Source: Gluconacetobacter sacchari (lineage in GTDB: Bacteria; Pseudomonadota; Alphaproteobacteria; Acetobacterales; Acetobacteraceae). Taken from it: DNA of 64,000 bases. A program made the translations under genes and the position numbers. The notes beneath the pieces are model-generated. The model was not told the origin of the DNA and did not search any database. It saw nothing but the letters and a program-made list of their open reading frames with translations. Below are positions 25,496 through 34,848 of the stretch, piece by piece; position 1 is the first letter of the stretch, and each line of letters begins with the position of its first letter. The DNA lies in NCBI RefSeq assembly GCF_014174255.1, contig NZ_JABEQJ010000006.1, forward strand, positions 1 to 64,000. Reading direction: 5' to 3'.

Positions 25496-27765
25496 TGCCC
25501 GTCCGGTTTCCCCGCCGCGCCGGCAGGGCGGTGGGGGTCGGTCTCGCGGTGCTGCTTGCGGCATGGGCGCGGCCCGGCGCCGCCGGGGCCGAGGAGGGGA
25601 TGCGGCTGGACCAGATCCAGGTGATCGGGTCGCACAACAGCTATCACGCCGGGCTGGCGCCTTCGATCGCGGCGTTGCTGGCGCGGCGCGACCCGCGATC
25701 GGCGCAGGGGCTGGATTATGCCCACGCGGACCTGCCGACGCAGTTCGATCATGGAATCCGGCAGATCGAGCTTGATATCTATGCCGATACCGCCGGCGGG
25801 CGCTTCGCGCACCCAAAAACGGCGCGCTGGCTGGCGGAGGCGGGCCTGCCGCCCGCCGATACGGGCGATGGCGCGGTGATGCGGCGCCCCGGCTTCAAGG
25901 TCATGCATATTCCCGATATCGACCAGCGGGCGACCTGCCAGCCCCTGCTGGCCTGCCTGCGGCAGGTGCGGGCGTGGTCGCTGGCGCATCCCGGCCATCT
26001 GCCGCTGTTCGTTCTGCTGGAGATCGAGCAGGGCGCGCGCGCGCCGCTGACCGAGCCGGAGCCCTTTGCCGCGCGTACCTTCGATGCGCTGGATGGGGAG
26101 GTGCGCTCGGTCTTCGCGCCCGGAGACTTGCTGACGCCCGACCAGGTGCGGGGCGATGCGCCGAGCCTGCGCGCGGCCGTGGCGGCGCATGGCTGGCCGG
26201 CCGTGGCGGCCGCACGGGGGAAAATCGTCTTTCTGCTGGACCAGCGGTCGAACCGCGACCTGTACCTGGCCGGGCATCCGGGCCTGCGTGGGCGGATGGC
26301 CTTTACCAACGCGCCGCCCGACGCCGACGACGCCGCCTTCACCGAACTGAATGACGGGCCGCCGGAGGCGATCGCGGCGCTGGTGCGTCGGCACATGCTG
26401 GTGCGGACGCGCGCCGATGCCAACACGATGGAGGCGCGCCGCGGCGACCCGGCGCGCCGCGATGCCGCCCTGGCCAGCGGCGCGCAACTGGTCAGCACCG
26501 ACTACCCCGATTTCGAGCCCGCGCGCTGGACGGGCTATCGCGTGGGATTGGAGACCGGGCTTGCGGCGCGCTGCAACCCCGTGAGCGCGCCGGCCGGGTG
26601 CCGGGATGCGGCGATCGAGCCGCGCGCGCCCGAGGCCCCGCGCCTGCGCCGGCTGGTGCTGGTGATGCGGCATGGCCTGCGCTCGCCCTTGGCCGACCAG
26701 GTGCCGTCACGCACGGTGATCGACCATATCTGGCCGGAGTGGAGCGGGACGCCGGGCGACCTGACCGAGGCGGGGGTGGCGCAGATGCGCGGGCTGGGCG
26801 CCTGGGAGCGCGTGCTGATGGCCGGCAATGACGGGACGGGCATGGCGGCGGCCGGCTGCCCGGCGCCCGGCGCGCTGCGGCTGCGGGCGAATGCCAGCCG
26901 CCGGACGATCGCGAGCGCCGAGGCGTTTGCCGCCGGTTTCGCGCCCGGTTGCCCGGTTCCGGTCGTGCATGGGCCGATCGGGGTGCCGGATGGGGTGTTC
27001 TCGCCGCTTGAGGCCGACGGGACGGGGACCGACCTGCGGGCGCTGCTGCCACGGTTGCGGGCGGAGGCGGCCGCAGTCGGCCTGCTGGCCGGGCCGCCAC
27101 GCGAGGGGCTGTCGGTGTTGCGCCGTCTGGCGGGGTGTCCGGGGCGGGGGACGTTCTGCGCCGACGACAGCGCGCCGGCGGTGCTGGATGTCGACGGATC
27201 GGGGCGACATCTGACGCTTTCCGGATCGCTGTTGCCGGTGTCGTCGGCGGCGGAGGCGATCATGCTGGGGGCGCTGTCCGACCTGCCGGCATCGCGATTT
27301 GCGTGGGGTGTGGTCGATGATCGCGACCTGGCCCGCCTGTCCCAACTGCATGCGGCGATGCTGCATGCGATGACCGGCCTGTCGGCGCTGGCGCCCGTGC
27401 TGAGCCGCCCCCTGGGGGCGGCGATCGCCGCAGACCTGGCCCGTGCCGACGGGCCGGCGCTGACCGTGTGGATGGGGCATGACGGCACGATCATACCGTT
27501 GCTGACCCGGCTGGGCGTGCATGTGCATGCGCCGGGCTATGCGATGGACGACGTGCCGACGGGCAGCGCGCTGGGCTTTGCCCTGCTGACCGATGCGCGG
27601 GGCGGCCACCCGGCGGTGCGGGTGCAGTTTCAGTCGCAGACGCCGGACGGGGTGCGGGACGGGCGATATGCCCCGGACACGGCGTACCTCGCCCTGCCGG
27701 GCTGTGGCGGGGCGGTGGCGTGCCCGCTGGCGACCTTTACCCATCTTCTGGAAGGGACATTGTGA
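25495..27765 (+). CDS. Secreted fusion: Ca2+-dependent PI-PLC-like domain + histidine acid phosphatase (phytase-like) domain
   Basis: A 756-residue exported protein (signal peptide about residues 1-32). N-terminal half (about 35-345): the Ca2+-dependent phosphoinositide phospholipase C type, with IQVIGSHNSYH (His47), a FDHGIRQIELDIYAD segment and FKVMHIPDID (His138); these match the two catalytic His and metal-site pattern. C-terminal half (about 380-750): histidine acid phosphatase/phytase, with RHGLRSP (nucleophile His393) and the HD motif in WMGHDGTI (His662, Asp663). One chain would thus cut an inositol phospholipid and dephosphorylate inositol phosphates. ATG overlaps the receptor stop, and the end overlaps the GH92 gene. 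Confidence 0.85.
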   Translation: MPVRFPRRAGRAVGVGLAVLLAAWARPGAAGAEEGMRLDQIQVIGSHNSYHAGLAPSIAALLARRDPRSAQGLDYAHADLPTQFDHGIRQIELDIYADTAGGRFAHPKTARWLAEAGLPPADTGDGAVMRRPGFKVMHIPDIDQRATCQPLLACLRQVRAWSLAHPGHLPLFVLLEIEQGARAPLTEPEPFAARTFDALDGEVRSVFAPGDLLTPDQVRGDAPSLRAAVAAHGWPAVAAARGKIVFLLDQRSNRDLYLAGHPGLRGRMAFTNAPPDADDAAFTELNDGPPEAIAALVRRHMLVRTRADANTMEARRGDPARRDAALASGAQLVSTDYPDFEPARWTGYRVGLETGLAARCNPVSAPAGCRDAAIEPRAPEAPRLRRLVLVMRHGLRSPLADQVPSRTVIDHIWPEWSGTPGDLTEAGVAQMRGLGAWERVLMAGNDGTGMAAAGCPAPGALRLRANASRRTIASAEAFAAGFAPGCPVPVVHGPIGVPDGVFSPLEADGTGTDLRALLPRLRAEAAAVGLLAGPPREGLSVLRRLAGCPGRGTFCADDSAPAVLDVDGSGRHLTLSGSLLPVSSAAEAIMLGALSDLPASRFAWGVVDDRDLARLSQLHAAMLHAMTGLSALAPVLSRPLGAAIAADLARADGPALTVWMGHDGTIIPLLTRLGVHVHAPGYAMDDVPTGSALGFALLTDARGGHPAVRVQFQSQTPDGVRDGRYAPDTAYLALPGCGGAVACPLATFTHLLEGTL

Positions 27766-29978
27766 CCGTGAGCCGATATGTCGTCCTTGCCTGCGCGCTG
27801 CTCGGGCTTGCCGGTGTCGTGGCCGGCGGGCCGGCGCGCGGGGAGGATCTGGTCGACCTGGTGCATCCGCTGATCGGGACCGGTGGCGGGCCGATCGGCT
27901 ATGGCCGTACCATGCCGGTGGTGACGCCGCCGTTCGGCATGACGGGCTGGGTGGCGCAGACGCGGCAGAGCGGCCATCCGGGATTGTCCTATTATCACAA
28001 GGACCGGTCGATTTCCGGCTTCGTCGGGACCCATCAGGCCGCGCTGTGGATGGGGGATTATGGCGAGGTGGTGATCATGCCGGAGAGCGGCGCCGCGCGG
28101 AGCGGGGTGGCGGAGCGGGCATTGCCGTTCAGCCATCGCGACGAGGTGGCGCGGCCGGATTACTATCGGGTGGTCATGGGACCGGAGGGGCGGGCGATCC
28201 GCGCGGAGATGACGGCGGCGGCGCATGCGGCGCTGTTCCGCTTCACCTTTCCGGCGGGAGCGGCGCGGCGGGTGATGGTCGAGGCCAGCCGGCCGGGATA
28301 TGCCGGCGGCGTGCGGGTGGACGAGGCGAAGGGCGAAATCACGGGATATGATCCCCGTCGTTCGGATGCCGACCTCGGCCCGCTGAAGCTGCCGCAATTC
28401 CGGGGTTATTTCGTCGTGCAGTTCAGCCGGCCGGCGAGGATGAGCGTGTATCCGGCGATGCCCCCGCCCGACGGGGCGACGGACCGGGAGAGGGGAGCGT
28501 TCGCGACGTTCGACCCCGGGACGGATGCGGTGGAGGTGCGGGTGGGCACGTCCTTCATCAGTGTCGAGCAGGCGCGGGAGAATCTGCGGCGGGAAATCCC
28601 GGGATGGGATTTCGAGGCCGTGCGCCGGACGCTGCATGACGCCTGGCAGGAGAAGCTGGGCAGGATCGCGGTGGAGGGGCTGGACGACGCGCAGCGCCAC
28701 ATCTTTTACACCGCGCTGTACCATGCGCTGCTCTATCCGAGGTCGCTTTCGGAATATGGGCGCTATTACGGCGCATTCGACGACCGGGTGCATGAGGGCG
28801 CGAGCTATACCGACTTTGCCACCTGGGACATCTTCCGCGCCGAGTTCAGCCTGCTGACGCTGGTGGCGCCGGAGCGTGTCGGCGGGATGATCCAGGCCCT
28901 GTTGCAGGATTACCGGCAGGGGGGATGGATGCCGAAATGGCCTAATCCGTCCTATACCAACATCATGATCGGCACCCATGCGGATTCGCTGGTCGCGGAG
29001 GCGATCGGCAAGGGGTTCGCGGGCTTCGACCGGTCGCTGGCCTGGGAGGCGGTGCGCAAGGATGCGACGGTGCCCCCCGACGGCGATGCCACCAATGACT
29101 GGCGCGACCGCAAGCCGGGTACGCCCTACGAGGCGCGGGGTGGCCTGGGCCATGCGCTGCGCCTGGGCTATATCCCCGCCGACCGGACGGCGGAGGCGGC
29201 ATCGAGCACGCTGGACGACGCCTATGACGATTGGTGCGTGGCCCAGGTGGCGAAGGCGGTGGGCCGGCGAACGGAGTATGAGCATTTCCTGCGTCGGTCG
29301 ATGGATTACCGGACCCTGTTCAACCCTGCCACGGGCTTCATGCAGGCGCGGAAGCTGGACGGGTCGTGGGCCGGGCCCGACGCCGGGTGGACCGAAGGCG
29401 GAAAATGGGTCTACACCTTCGACGTGCTGCACGATGTCGGCGGGCTGATCGGGTTGATGGGCGGACGGGCGGCGCTGGCGGCGCGGCTGGACCGCTATTT
29501 CGACGGCAATTACGACTGGCACAGCAACGAGCCGTCGCATCACGTGCCGTATCTCTACGATTTCGTCGGGCAGCCGTGGAAGACGCAGGCGCGGGTGCGC
29601 GAGATCATGCGGACGGAATATGCCGACACTGTGTCGGGGCTGGATGGCGACGACGATTGCGGACAGATGTCGGCGTGGTACGTGTTTTCCGCACTGGGGT
29701 TCTATCCGGTCAATCCGGCCTCGGGCGTCTATATGATCGGGTCGCCGCTGGTGTCGCGCGCGCGCCTGCGGATGGCGGACGGGGCGGTGTTTACCGTCGT
29801 CGCGGACCGGAATGGCGCGGATGATCCCTATATCCGCTCGGCGATGCTGGGGGGGGCGCCGCTGCCGGTGCCCATGCTGACCTACCAGGACATGATGGCG
29901 GCCCGCACCCTGCATCTGGTCATGGCAGCGCGGCCGGGCCGCTGGGGGGCGCGATGGATCGCGCCGGGCCTGCGATGA
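27762..29978 (+). CDS. Secreted GH92-family alpha-mannosidase
   Basis: A 738-residue glycoside hydrolase with a signal peptide (VVLACALLGLAGVVAGGPARG). Start is GTG 27762, overlapping the previous stop by 4 bases. GH92 hallmarks: HPLIGTGG near residue 35, PPFGMTGW, and DGDDDCGQMSAWYVFSALGF near residues 630-650, which holds the acidic calcium/catalytic residues. GH92 enzymes are calcium-dependent exo-alpha-mannosidases, most commonly alpha-1,2. The family is best known from Bacteroidetes glycan loci. Its coupling to a phospholipase/phytase suggests a mannosylated inositol phospholipid substrate. Confidence 0.93.
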   Translation: MTVSRYVVLACALLGLAGVVAGGPARGEDLVDLVHPLIGTGGGPIGYGRTMPVVTPPFGMTGWVAQTRQSGHPGLSYYHKDRSISGFVGTHQAALWMGDYGEVVIMPESGAARSGVAERALPFSHRDEVARPDYYRVVMGPEGRAIRAEMTAAAHAALFRFTFPAGAARRVMVEASRPGYAGGVRVDEAKGEITGYDPRRSDADLGPLKLPQFRGYFVVQFSRPARMSVYPAMPPPDGATDRERGAFATFDPGTDAVEVRVGTSFISVEQARENLRREIPGWDFEAVRRTLHDAWQEKLGRIAVEGLDDAQRHIFYTALYHALLYPRSLSEYGRYYGAFDDRVHEGASYTDFATWDIFRAEFSLLTLVAPERVGGMIQALLQDYRQGGWMPKWPNPSYTNIMIGTHADSLVAEAIGKGFAGFDRSLAWEAVRKDATVPPDGDATNDWRDRKPGTPYEARGGLGHALRLGYIPADRTAEAASSTLDDAYDDWCVAQVAKAVGRRTEYEHFLRRSMDYRTLFNPATGFMQARKLDGSWAGPDAGWTEGGKWVYTFDVLHDVGGLIGLMGGRAALAARLDRYFDGNYDWHSNEPSHHVPYLYDFVGQPWKTQARVREIMRTEYADTVSGLDGDDDCGQMSAWYVFSALGFYPVNPASGVYMIGSPLVSRARLRMADGAVFTVVADRNGADDPYIRSAMLGGAPLPVPMLTYQDMMAARTLHLVMAARPGRWGARWIAPGLR

Positions 29979-30481
29979 TGAAACAGATGATGAGGCATGC
30001 GCTGCTTTTCCTGTTCGTCGGTCTTTCCGGCGTGTCGGCCCATGGGCAGGCGCCGGCCGGGTTTTCGGGGACCTGGCGCCTGGACGCGGACGAGAGCGAC
30101 TATCGCGACCTTCAGCAGCCGGAGCAGCGGACGGACAGGATCGTGGACCGTGGCGACCGTGTGACGGATGTCATCACGGCCATGGCGCGGGGCAGGACGC
30201 AGCATGTGACGCTGGACCTGCCGGCCGATGGCCGGGTGGTGCGCCTGCCGGAGCGGACCGTGCTGGGCACCGGCACGCTGCGGACCGTCGCCCTGCGCCG
30301 GGACGGGGCGGCGCTGGTCGTGACGCAGGAGGTACGGAACGGCGATACCGTCCGCGTCATCGTGACGCGATGGGCGCTGTCGGCGGACCGGACGCGGCTG
30401 GCGATGCGTGTCGGGTCGGACGATGACGGGCCGGACCTGGGGACGCTGGTTTTCGATCGCGCGATGCCAGGGACGCGCTGA
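29975..30481 (+). CDS. Small secreted protein of unknown function, last gene of the PI-PLC/GH92 operon
   Basis: A 168-residue exported protein; ATG 29975 overlaps the GH92 stop (ATGATGA), so it is translated with the operon. Signal peptide runs to about SAHGQAPA. The mature part is beta-rich: FSGTWRLDADESDY near its start, followed by repeated strand-turn-strand with many Arg/Asp. The GTWxLD opening followed by beta strands recalls small lipocalin-like or beta-sandwich domains but I cannot name a family. It could bind a ligand released by the enzymes; this is speculation. Confidence 0.75.
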   Translation: MMKQMMRHALLFLFVGLSGVSAHGQAPAGFSGTWRLDADESDYRDLQQPEQRTDRIVDRGDRVTDVITAMARGRTQHVTLDLPADGRVVRLPERTVLGTGTLRTVALRRDGAALVVTQEVRNGDTVRVIVTRWALSADRTRLAMRVGSDDDGPDLGTLVFDRAMPGTR

Positions 30482-30672
30482 ACGGAACGCGATCCTGTTT
30501 CGATGTGCGATGGATCAGGAACCGGAGGCGCGCAACCTCGTTCGTGCGGTCTGGAGCGGATGCCGGGGGCGCGGCGGGCGCGGTCAGTCGTGCGGGGGAA
30601 GATAGTCACGGGTAATTTATTTGTGGCCGTATATATTATTAAAATATTAATATATGGAAACACTTATCGTGA

Positions 30673-31720
30673 ATGATAATAAAAATGTCGATAGATGTTC
30701 CGCCGCCTTCATTCTTCAATAAAAGATCCGCCCTGGATTCCGGCATATCGTTTCCGCCCCATTCTGCCGATGGCATTCCGGCGCATCCCGATCCGTTCGA
30801 CGAGGAATGGTGGATGGACGCGGCGACCAATGGGCGGTTCGACATTATCGAAATATGCCGCGACGGTGTGCTGCGTGTGAGCATGCCGATCTTCGTATCG
30901 AGACGGCTGGGATTTACCTGTATCAGCATGCCCGTTTATACGCGGACGTTGGGGCCGCACTTTTATCTGCCGCCGTCGAAGCGATTCAAGCGCGCGCAGA
31001 CTGTCAGGAACCTGACGGAGGAACTCGTCGGCAGGCTGCCCCGGCATGACAGTATCAGAATTCGCCTCGCCCCCGGCGACGAATCCGTCTTCGGCTTTTC
31101 CCTGCTGGATTTCAACTGCGACCAGCTTTTTACGTTTCGCGTTCCCTGCTCGTCGGATCTCGATACGGTATGGAAAAACTGTGATCAGAAAAATGCGCAA
31201 TGCGATCCGGTCGGCGCAGAAGCTGGTTACGGTCACCTATGGATTCGATTTCGCGGAATTCGTGCGGATATCGCTGCTGAACAGGGCGAAAGACGAGAAC
31301 AGGAACGATTTCGAGGCGATGGAGCGCATTTTCGATGCGGCCAGCGCCAGGAAACAGGCGGTCATCGTGACGGCGCGGACCGACGATGGAAAGGGCGTCG
31401 CGGCCGTCATGATCGTATGGGGGGGCGCCAATGCCTATTTCTGGCAATCCGCGCGCGATCCGTCCTGCGGCATCGGGGGCGTGAATGCGCTGCGGCTCTG
31501 GACGTCCATCGAACTGGCCGGCCGGATGGGACTGACCTTCGATTTCGACAGCTATGGATCGGTCAAGAGCGCGAAATTTCTTGCCGGGTTCGGGTTGCCG
31601 CCGCTGGCGCGGGTCGAAGTCTCGCGACAGATCGCGTCCTACCCTGGTAAACTGTTCAAGCTGGCGAATGGCCTGCTGTTGCGGCGGGCCCGCGCGGCGG
31701 CCGATGCCGTGCGACGGTGA
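30673..31720 (+). pseudogene. GNAT/FemAB-type (BioF2-like) acyltransferase gene interrupted by a +1 frameshift
   Basis: Two overlapping frames encode the two halves of one protein. The first (from ATG 30673 or 30685) runs through FNCDQLFTFRVPCSSDLDTV; the second, one frame over, carries RKMRNAIRSAQKLV, a GKGVAAVMIVWGGANAYFW segment and LWTSIELAGRMGLTFDFD to the stop at 31720. This is the layout of FemAB/BioF2-type GNAT acyltransferases. The shift coincides with a run of five A at 31189-31193; one A fewer joins the halves. Sequencing error, a true null mutation, or slippage/phase variation are all possible. AT-rich DNA precedes it. Confidence 0.75.
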
Positions 31721-31907
31721 GTGTCCCGCACCTGAATGTTTCTAATAAGCAACATACTGTGCTGAATTTGCAACGGTGTGCGTGGTAAGCATGGAGAGAT
31801 GGATGGAATAAATTCACATTCCGTAATGCTGCTGATACCACGAGCGGGTTCATGCGTTGTGATTTTATAAAACAACGTTTTCCACTCGTGTGTTTGGAGC
31901 CGCCATC

Positions 31908-34460
31908 ATGTCATCTTTTCGCTCGCTCGCCCTGGAGTCCGCGCCTGCCGGCAGACGGAATCGGGTGGTGGAACGTGCCGTGCGGCCCCGGCATGCGCTG
32001 CTGGCGGCGTCGATCCTGGCGGCATTGCCGCTTGGGCCGGCGCGAGCGGCGGATGTGGCGGTGGAGGGGACGACGCAGGGTGACGGCAAGGCAAGCCGGG
32101 CGCGGGCGGTGAACGGGGCGGTTCGTGCCGCGCTTCCGGCGCAGGCGGCCGGCCCGCAGGATGCCGGCGAGGCGATCATCGTGACCGGAACCCGCGAGAC
32201 CGGCAAGAAGGCGCGGGATAGCGTGGCGCCGATCGATATCGTCTCGGCCCGGCAGTTGGCCCAGACGGGGCAGCCGACGCTGCGCGAGGCGCTGGGGCAG
32301 TTGCTGCCGTCGCTGACCCTGCCGACCGGGGGATTCGATACCGGGGCGCTGACCTCGGCTTTCAGCCTGCGCGGGTTGAGCCCCAACGAGACGCTGGTGC
32401 TGGTGGACGGCAAGCGGCGCCATACCACGGCCAACCTGTATGCCGACGGCGGCCCGCAGCAGGGCACCACGCCGGTCGATATCGACATGATTCCGCTGGC
32501 GGCGATCGACCATGTGGAGGTTCTGCGTGACGGGGCCTCGGCGCAATATGGATCGGATGCCGTCGCGGGGGTGGTCAATATCATCCTGAAGACGCAGGAT
32601 CATGGCTTCAATGCCCAGTCGATCACCGGCATCACGGCGGCGGAGGACGGGTTCCAGCAGGGTGTCTACCTGGATGGCGGCGCGAAGCTGGGGGCGCGCG
32701 GCTTCGTGCATGTCAGCGGGGATTTCGTGCATGAGGACCACACGTTCCGCAGCGCACCGGACCTGCGGACCGGGACCAAGATCAACAAGCTGCTCGGCCG
32801 GCCGGAACAGACGCGCGAGAGCGTGGCGGTGAAGGCCGGGTACGACCTGACCGACGATATCCAGGCCTATGCGGTGGCGACCTATGCCCATCGGCATGGC
32901 GAAGCGTTCCAGAATTATCGTCTGCCCAGCTCGCTGGCGACGCATCCGGAATATGCCGCCATCTATCCCAACGGGTATTCGCCGCTGGAGACGATCGACG
33001 AGAATGACTGGGAAGTCACCGCCGGGGTGAAGGGCGTCCTGCTGGGGTGGCACTGGGACCTGTCCTCGGTCTACGGGCGGGACTATGACGCGATCGGGCT
33101 GAAGGATTCGGCGAATTTCGCGGTGGCGGCGGCGACCGGCCGGACGCCGACTGTGATCGCGGCGCAGGGATTCAACAATTCCCAGTGGAGCAATACGTTC
33201 GATGTCAGCCGGGCGTTTCATCTCTCCGGCTGGCCGCACAGCATCAATGTGGCCGGCGGGGCGACCTATCGCTACGAGAGCTATTCGGTGGGCACGGGGT
33301 CGCCGGATTCGACCTATGGCAGCGGGTCGGACGCGCTGGCCGGGACCAATGCGGGCAATGCCGGCAACTTCAACCGCGATGTCGTCGGCGGATATCTCGA
33401 TGTCGCCACGCATCTTGCGAAGAACTGGCAGGTCGATCTGGCCGGACGCTTCGAGCATTATACCGATGTGGGCGATACCGAGACCGGCAAGCTGTCCACC
33501 CGCTACGATGCTTTCCGGTGGCTGGCGTTCCGCGCCACCGTCTCGAACGGGTTCCATGCGCCGACGCTGGCGCAGGAACATTACAGCTCGCTGACGCTCT
33601 CGCCCACCGCGGCGCGCGGGTTGATTGCCGCCAATTCGCCCGGCGCGCTGGCCAATGGTGCCGCGCAGTTGAAGCCGGAACGCTCCACCAACGTCACGGG
33701 CGGGGTGATTATCGAGCCGGTGAAGAACCTGCATGTGACGGTCGATGTCTATCAGATCAACCTGCGCGACCAGATCCTGCCCGGCGGCAACATCATCGGC
33801 AACGCGGCGCGTTCTGCCCTGAAGCTGAACGGCTTTACGCTGCCCGAAGGATCGGACCAGTGGACGGCGGCTTCGCTCTCGACCAACTGGTTTGCGAACG
33901 TGGCCAGCACGCGCACGCAGGGGCTGGACCTGACGGCGACCTATCCGACGCGGCTGGGCGAGGTGGGGCGGATCGACTGGGATGTGGCGATCAACCTGAA
34001 CCGGACGCGCCTGAGCCATCAGGCGGATTCGGCGACGGGGCAGCCGCTGCTGTCGGCGCAGAGCATCGCCTACATCACCACGGCCTATCCGCGCAGCAAG
34101 ATGATCTTCGGCGGGCGCTTCACGCGGGACGCGTGGACGGTGGGGCTGCATGAGATCCGCTATGGCCAGACGACGTCGGAACTGACCTATTATACCGGGG
34201 CGGCCAATACGGGCTCGCTGTCCAGCACAGTGTTCCTGCCGTTCCGCAACACGCCGAAATTCGTCACCAACCTGGACATCACCTATCGCGCCAACCGCAA
34301 CTGGTCGTTTACCCTGGGGGCGAACAATCTGTTCGACGCCCGGCCCAGCCGGGTGCCGGACGGGAACCGCTATCTGGGCGTGCCGCAATATTACATGAGC
34401 ACGTCGCAGCTCGGGATGAATGGCGGGTATTATTATCTGCGGGCCAATCTGACGTTGTAA
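31908..34460 (+). CDS. TonB-dependent outer-membrane receptor
   Basis: An 850-residue receptor. ATG 31908 has GGAG 8 bases upstream and opens a signal peptide (LLAASILAALPLGPARA). TonB box EAIIVTGTRET, plug with IDIVSARQLAQTGQPTLREA and the VEVLRDGASAQYGSDAVAGV motif, then a beta barrel. It looks like the iron-complex/vitamin type but with no STN domain; the ligand is not identifiable. It lies on its own after an AT-rich 190-base upstream region, downstream of the broken acyltransferase gene. Confidence 0.92.
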   Translation: MSSFRSLALESAPAGRRNRVVERAVRPRHALLAASILAALPLGPARAADVAVEGTTQGDGKASRARAVNGAVRAALPAQAAGPQDAGEAIIVTGTRETGKKARDSVAPIDIVSARQLAQTGQPTLREALGQLLPSLTLPTGGFDTGALTSAFSLRGLSPNETLVLVDGKRRHTTANLYADGGPQQGTTPVDIDMIPLAAIDHVEVLRDGASAQYGSDAVAGVVNIILKTQDHGFNAQSITGITAAEDGFQQGVYLDGGAKLGARGFVHVSGDFVHEDHTFRSAPDLRTGTKINKLLGRPEQTRESVAVKAGYDLTDDIQAYAVATYAHRHGEAFQNYRLPSSLATHPEYAAIYPNGYSPLETIDENDWEVTAGVKGVLLGWHWDLSSVYGRDYDAIGLKDSANFAVAAATGRTPTVIAAQGFNNSQWSNTFDVSRAFHLSGWPHSINVAGGATYRYESYSVGTGSPDSTYGSGSDALAGTNAGNAGNFNRDVVGGYLDVATHLAKNWQVDLAGRFEHYTDVGDTETGKLSTRYDAFRWLAFRATVSNGFHAPTLAQEHYSSLTLSPTAARGLIAANSPGALANGAAQLKPERSTNVTGGVIIEPVKNLHVTVDVYQINLRDQILPGGNIIGNAARSALKLNGFTLPEGSDQWTAASLSTNWFANVASTRTQGLDLTATYPTRLGEVGRIDWDVAINLNRTRLSHQADSATGQPLLSAQSIAYITTAYPRSKMIFGGRFTRDAWTVGLHEIRYGQTTSELTYYTGAANTGSLSSTVFLPFRNTPKFVTNLDITYRANRNWSFTLGANNLFDARPSRVPDGNRYLGVPQYYMSTSQLGMNGGYYYLRANLTL

Positions 34461-34848
34461 GTTCGAAGGCTGGCGCCGCTGACCCGTATGTGACGTGGTG
34501 AGCGGCCCGGCTTCGCGTGCGCGCCTTCAAAAGGGGACGATGCCCCAGGCGCCTGCTGACGGCCTGGATTGCGAGGGGCTCGCTTTCTTGCGGTGTCTGA
34601 TCCTGACGTGATCGTTCGTGCAAATCATCGTTTGAAGAAAAACTGCAGCGTCCCGGGTTTCCCGGAGGCTGGTTGGTTTGAGGCACGCAGCCATATCGAT
34701 GGTCTCAATGGCTACATAGTCGTTGGTCTCGGCCCCGGCGGGTCGATACCCCCGGCCAGGAGGGTCGCCACCAGATGACCTCGCTCGCGCGCATCAGGAT
34801 GAAAACGCAACTGTGGTGCTGAGACTATAATATTTTACCAGGGTATAA
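34461..34848. other. 388-base stretch without a supportable gene
   Basis: Follows the TonB receptor stop. Open frames here are short and have no recognisable domain. Base composition becomes more mixed than in the preceding genes, consistent with the left edge of an accessory region, but I see no direct repeats, tRNA or intact IS end. Confidence 0.5.

Noticed and set aside
22700-25816. A 1038-residue minus-strand open frame across the receptor gene
   Set aside because: Antisense shadow of a clear TonB receptor; composition low in hydrophobic residues and no motif.
27630-29915. A 761-residue minus-strand open frame
   Set aside because: Antisense to GH92, a gene with full family motifs.
30600-30690. 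AT-rich stretch with partial resemblance to a Fur box (GATAAT motifs)
   Set aside because: No 19-bp symmetric match, so only an AT-rich promoter region is supportable.
31911-34388. An 825-residue minus-strand open frame
   Set aside because: Antisense of a TonB receptor; no domain.
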